The notes under the pieces: generated by a model
What the model was told of the DNA's origin: nothing
Database searches by the model: none
Seen by the model: only the letters and a program-made list of their open reading frames with translations
Shown: positions 60,533-62,200 of the stretch, piece after piece
Layout of the letters: every line of letters starts with the position of its first letter
Position numbering within the stretch: the stretch's first letter is position 1
Source of the DNA: Flavobacteriaceae bacterium
GTDB taxonomy: Bacteria; Bacteroidota; Bacteroidia; Flavobacteriales; Weeksellaceae
Length of the DNA stretch: 62,200 nt
Direction: 5' to 3'
Assembly: GCA_031277475.1 (NCBI GenBank)
Contig: JAITMJ010000005.1
Coordinates: 1 to 62,200, forward strand
Program-made: the position numbers and the translations under genes

Positions 60533-61833
60533 TTTAGCAAATTCTTTAGATTATTGATTGTTGTTTCCATTTTTTTATCCAAATCTTCATTGGTTAAATC
60601 GGGCAAAATTTCATTTACAAATCTTTCAAAAAAATGCAATGGTTGTTTGCCGTCTTGTTTTTCGCCAATTATCCAAATTCTTGGATCATTTAGTTCAAAC
60701 AATTTATAAATATTGTTCTTTTCTTCATTTTCTTGCCCTTGATTTTTGATTATAGGTTCGCCAATAATTATCAATCTGAAAGAGGGAATTGTAAACGCTT
60801 GAAAAATTAAATTGTTAATATGTTCATCGCTGAAGCTGTAGCCAATGGTAACGAGTATATTATTGTTTATCATCAGTTTTCTTTGAAACTCACGGAACAA
60901 ATCGGAATACGGACTTCCAAAACTCGCATTGTATTTTAGTGGGGTTGGATAAATCATTGTTGCTTCATCTTTCAAAGTGTCGAAAGTTGGCTCTTGTATT
61001 TCTTTGACTTTAAATAATTTATTTTCGCCAACCGATTCAATCCAATTAACAGAACCGTGTATTTTATACAAATAAAAGAAGTTGTCAATTACACTCCATT
61101 TGGATTGCGACAAGTCCATTTTTTCAGAAAGAGCATAATTAAAAATTGTAGGATTGAAAAATTTGCTTATTCCGCCAGTAAATCCATTTACATAGTGTAT
61201 CCCCAGCAAATCCATTGCTTTTTCGGAATACAAGTCATAGTTTGTTGTAAAAATATTTAATCGTGGTAATGTTGAGTTTCGAGATAACAATTTCCTGTAA
61301 AATTGCTTATAAATATCAAGTAATGGTTTATCTAATTGGTTTTGAATATTATCTTCATTGAGTATCTTTTTCAATAGGAAGTTTCTTGTTTCTTTGATAA
61401 CATCATTTATTCTTTTTTCAGTTTTTTCCCAGAGTTCGTTTTTTTCAGAATTAGAATAATAAAATGAAAGACTATGGAGAGTTGAAAGGAACGTTTCAAG
61501 ATTTGTTTTGAAATTATCTTCTTCCAAATTGATTTTGAAAAATAATTTAAGCCATCTTTTATATTTTGAAAAAATATCCAAAGTATAAAATTCTTCTGCT
61601 AATGGGCGCATTACCGGAATACCGACTTGAATACATTCTTTTTCTTCCGTTTCTTCTTTTTCTATTTCAAATGATGAACAGCCACTACCCAAAAGGAATG
61701 ACAAATTTTTATTGTCAAGCACTTTTAGAAAAGCGTCTTGGATTGGCTTGATGTCTGAATTATTATTTTCAGCTACCGACTTTCTTTCTGTATCAAGTAT
61801 GTTTTCTTTGCCTTTGTAAAAGAATATATTCAT
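60529..61833 (-). CDS. SIR2-family protein, NADase/deacetylase-fold partner of HerA
   Basis: The product has 434 residues. The NAD-binding motif SFLLGSGCSS (45-54), TTNYD (196-200, N198) and KIHGSVNW (257-264, H259) are the core SIR2 elements. A C-terminal extension (from about 290, PTPLKYNASFGSPYSDLFRE) continues to residue 434. SIR2 of this type breaks NAD+ and, with HerA, aborts phage infection (established for SIR2-HerA systems). The gene lies 19 bp after the partial methyltransferase and overlaps herA. Confidence 0.92.
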   Translation of the reverse strand: MNIFFYKGKENILDTERKSVAENNNSDIKPIQDAFLKVLDNKNLSFLLGSGCSSFEIEKEETEEKECIQVGIPVMRPLAEEFYTLDIFSKYKRWLKLFFKINLEEDNFKTNLETFLSTLHSLSFYYSNSEKNELWEKTEKRINDVIKETRNFLLKKILNEDNIQNQLDKPLLDIYKQFYRKLLSRNSTLPRLNIFTTNYDLYSEKAMDLLGIHYVNGFTGGISKFFNPTIFNYALSEKMDLSQSKWSVIDNFFYLYKIHGSVNWIESVGENKLFKVKEIQEPTFDTLKDEATMIYPTPLKYNASFGSPYSDLFREFQRKLMINNNILVTIGYSFSDEHINNLIFQAFTIPSFRLIIIGEPIIKNQGQENEEKNNIYKLFELNDPRIWIIGEKQDGKQPLHFFERFVNEILPDLTNEDLDKKMETTINNLKNLLK

Positions 61834-61852
61834 ATCATTATTTATTTTCTAT

Positions 61853-62200
61853 TTATTTAATTTTCCTAAACACCACCACAAACGAGCAATTTTGATTGGT
61901 ATATAAAACACTCGGATAACCCAAAAGCACCAATCTGCGTTGTCCGGTTTGGTCCCAAATTATTAAATCGTGGTATTTCCAGCCCACTTCTTCGCCTGCT
62001 CTTGCCAAATCGGAATGAAACGGAACGTAAGGAATTTTGTTTTTTGTGTCTCTGTAATCTTTCACCACCCAACAAGAATAGCCGCCTGCTTTTGTAATCG
62101 CCAAATTATCTTTCAGAATATTTTTTATTTGCTCCAAAAATTCGGGATAAGGCAAATTTCCAAAATCGTTTTCTTCTTGGCTGTATTGTTTTACGGTGCT
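61853..62200 (-). CDS. DNA methyltransferase, C-terminal part (truncated by window edge)
   Basis: The frame remains open to the window edge; the first residues visible are STVKQYSQEENDFGNLPYPE. The segment CWVVKDYRDTKNKIPYVPFH then WDQTGQRRLVLLGYPSVLYT and SFVVVFRKIK matches the C-terminal half of DNA amino-methyltransferases of the kind seen in type II systems, in particular the V-x-D-x-R strand. The catalytic SPPY motif would lie outside the window. It is the first visible gene of the defence operon. Confidence 0.75.
   Translation of the reverse strand, partial: STVKQYSQEENDFGNLPYPEFLEQIKNILKDNLAITKAGGYSCWVVKDYRDTKNKIPYVPFHSDLARAGEEVGWKYHDLIIWDQTGQRRLVLLGYPSVLYTNQNCSFVVVFRKIK

Overview
ORGANISM. 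The window is AT-rich chromosomal DNA of a Bacteroidota bacterium, most likely class Flavobacteriia and probably close to Chryseobacterium/Weeksellaceae (the family is my inference). Supporting signs are: many -7 boxes of the TAnnTTTG type used only in this phylum; lipoproteins with an acidic stretch after the lipobox cysteine; two proteins with type IX secretion C-terminal domains; SusC-like and OMP_b-brl-type outer-membrane proteins; a bTHX ribosomal protein; and tRNA-Trp between tuf and secE.

LAYOUT. 1-5760: the tail of an IS5-type transposase, a surface lipoprotein plus TonB-dependent receptor pair with near-identical upstream regions, a 0.9-kb repeat-rich gap, and a frameshifted small gene. 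5965-13633: Nramp metal transporter, MliC-like lipoprotein, folB, nadA, and an RND pump permease with PII-like and DUF2892 partners. 13727-22799: lipoprotein, a MITE, rpsA, idi, PiT phosphate transporter with its DUF47 partner, YihY/BrkB protein, methyltransferase, polysaccharide flippase. 22934-27606: initiator tRNA, an outer-membrane beta-barrel gene bracketed by an inverted repeat, and a lone MoxR ATPase. 28080-33544: phosphodiester glycosidase-like lipoprotein, serS, cation/proton antiporter, acyltransferase-like protein. 33647-42121: two T9SS-sorted secreted proteins, then a tandemly duplicated two-gene cassette (tail-fibre-like coiled-coil protein plus DUF2723 membrane protein) in which one copy is intact and the other decayed. 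42186-47646: nusG, secE, tRNA-Trp, tuf, phoH, sucC, response regulator. 47818-52173: a DNA-binding-type helix-hairpin-helix protein, bTHX, an SRPBCC/GyrI-like protein and an exported unknown. 52283-62200: a defence-like island with a PIN toxin-antitoxin pair, a WG-repeat protein, and a tightly packed operon of nuclease, DNA methyltransferase, HerA ATPase, SIR2 and a second methyltransferase cut by the window edge.

HOW THE GENES WORK TOGETHER. The clearest functional unit is the right-hand operon. SIR2 and HerA overlap by ATGA and form the known SIR2-HerA anti-phage pair, here set inside what looks like a two-methyltransferase restriction-modification system. Other clear units are PiT plus DUF47, secE plus nusG, and the PIN toxin with its antitoxin. 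The -7 boxes let several start codons be corrected. At four genes they lie so close to the ATG that the mRNAs should be leaderless.

NON-CODING SIGNAL. The gaps hold several dispersed structured repeats. The most striking is a three-hairpin element present twice in opposite orientation, with conserved linkers and compensatory stem changes. A nested ACTTTGWCAAAGT palindrome element occurs three times. Two MITE-like elements are also present.
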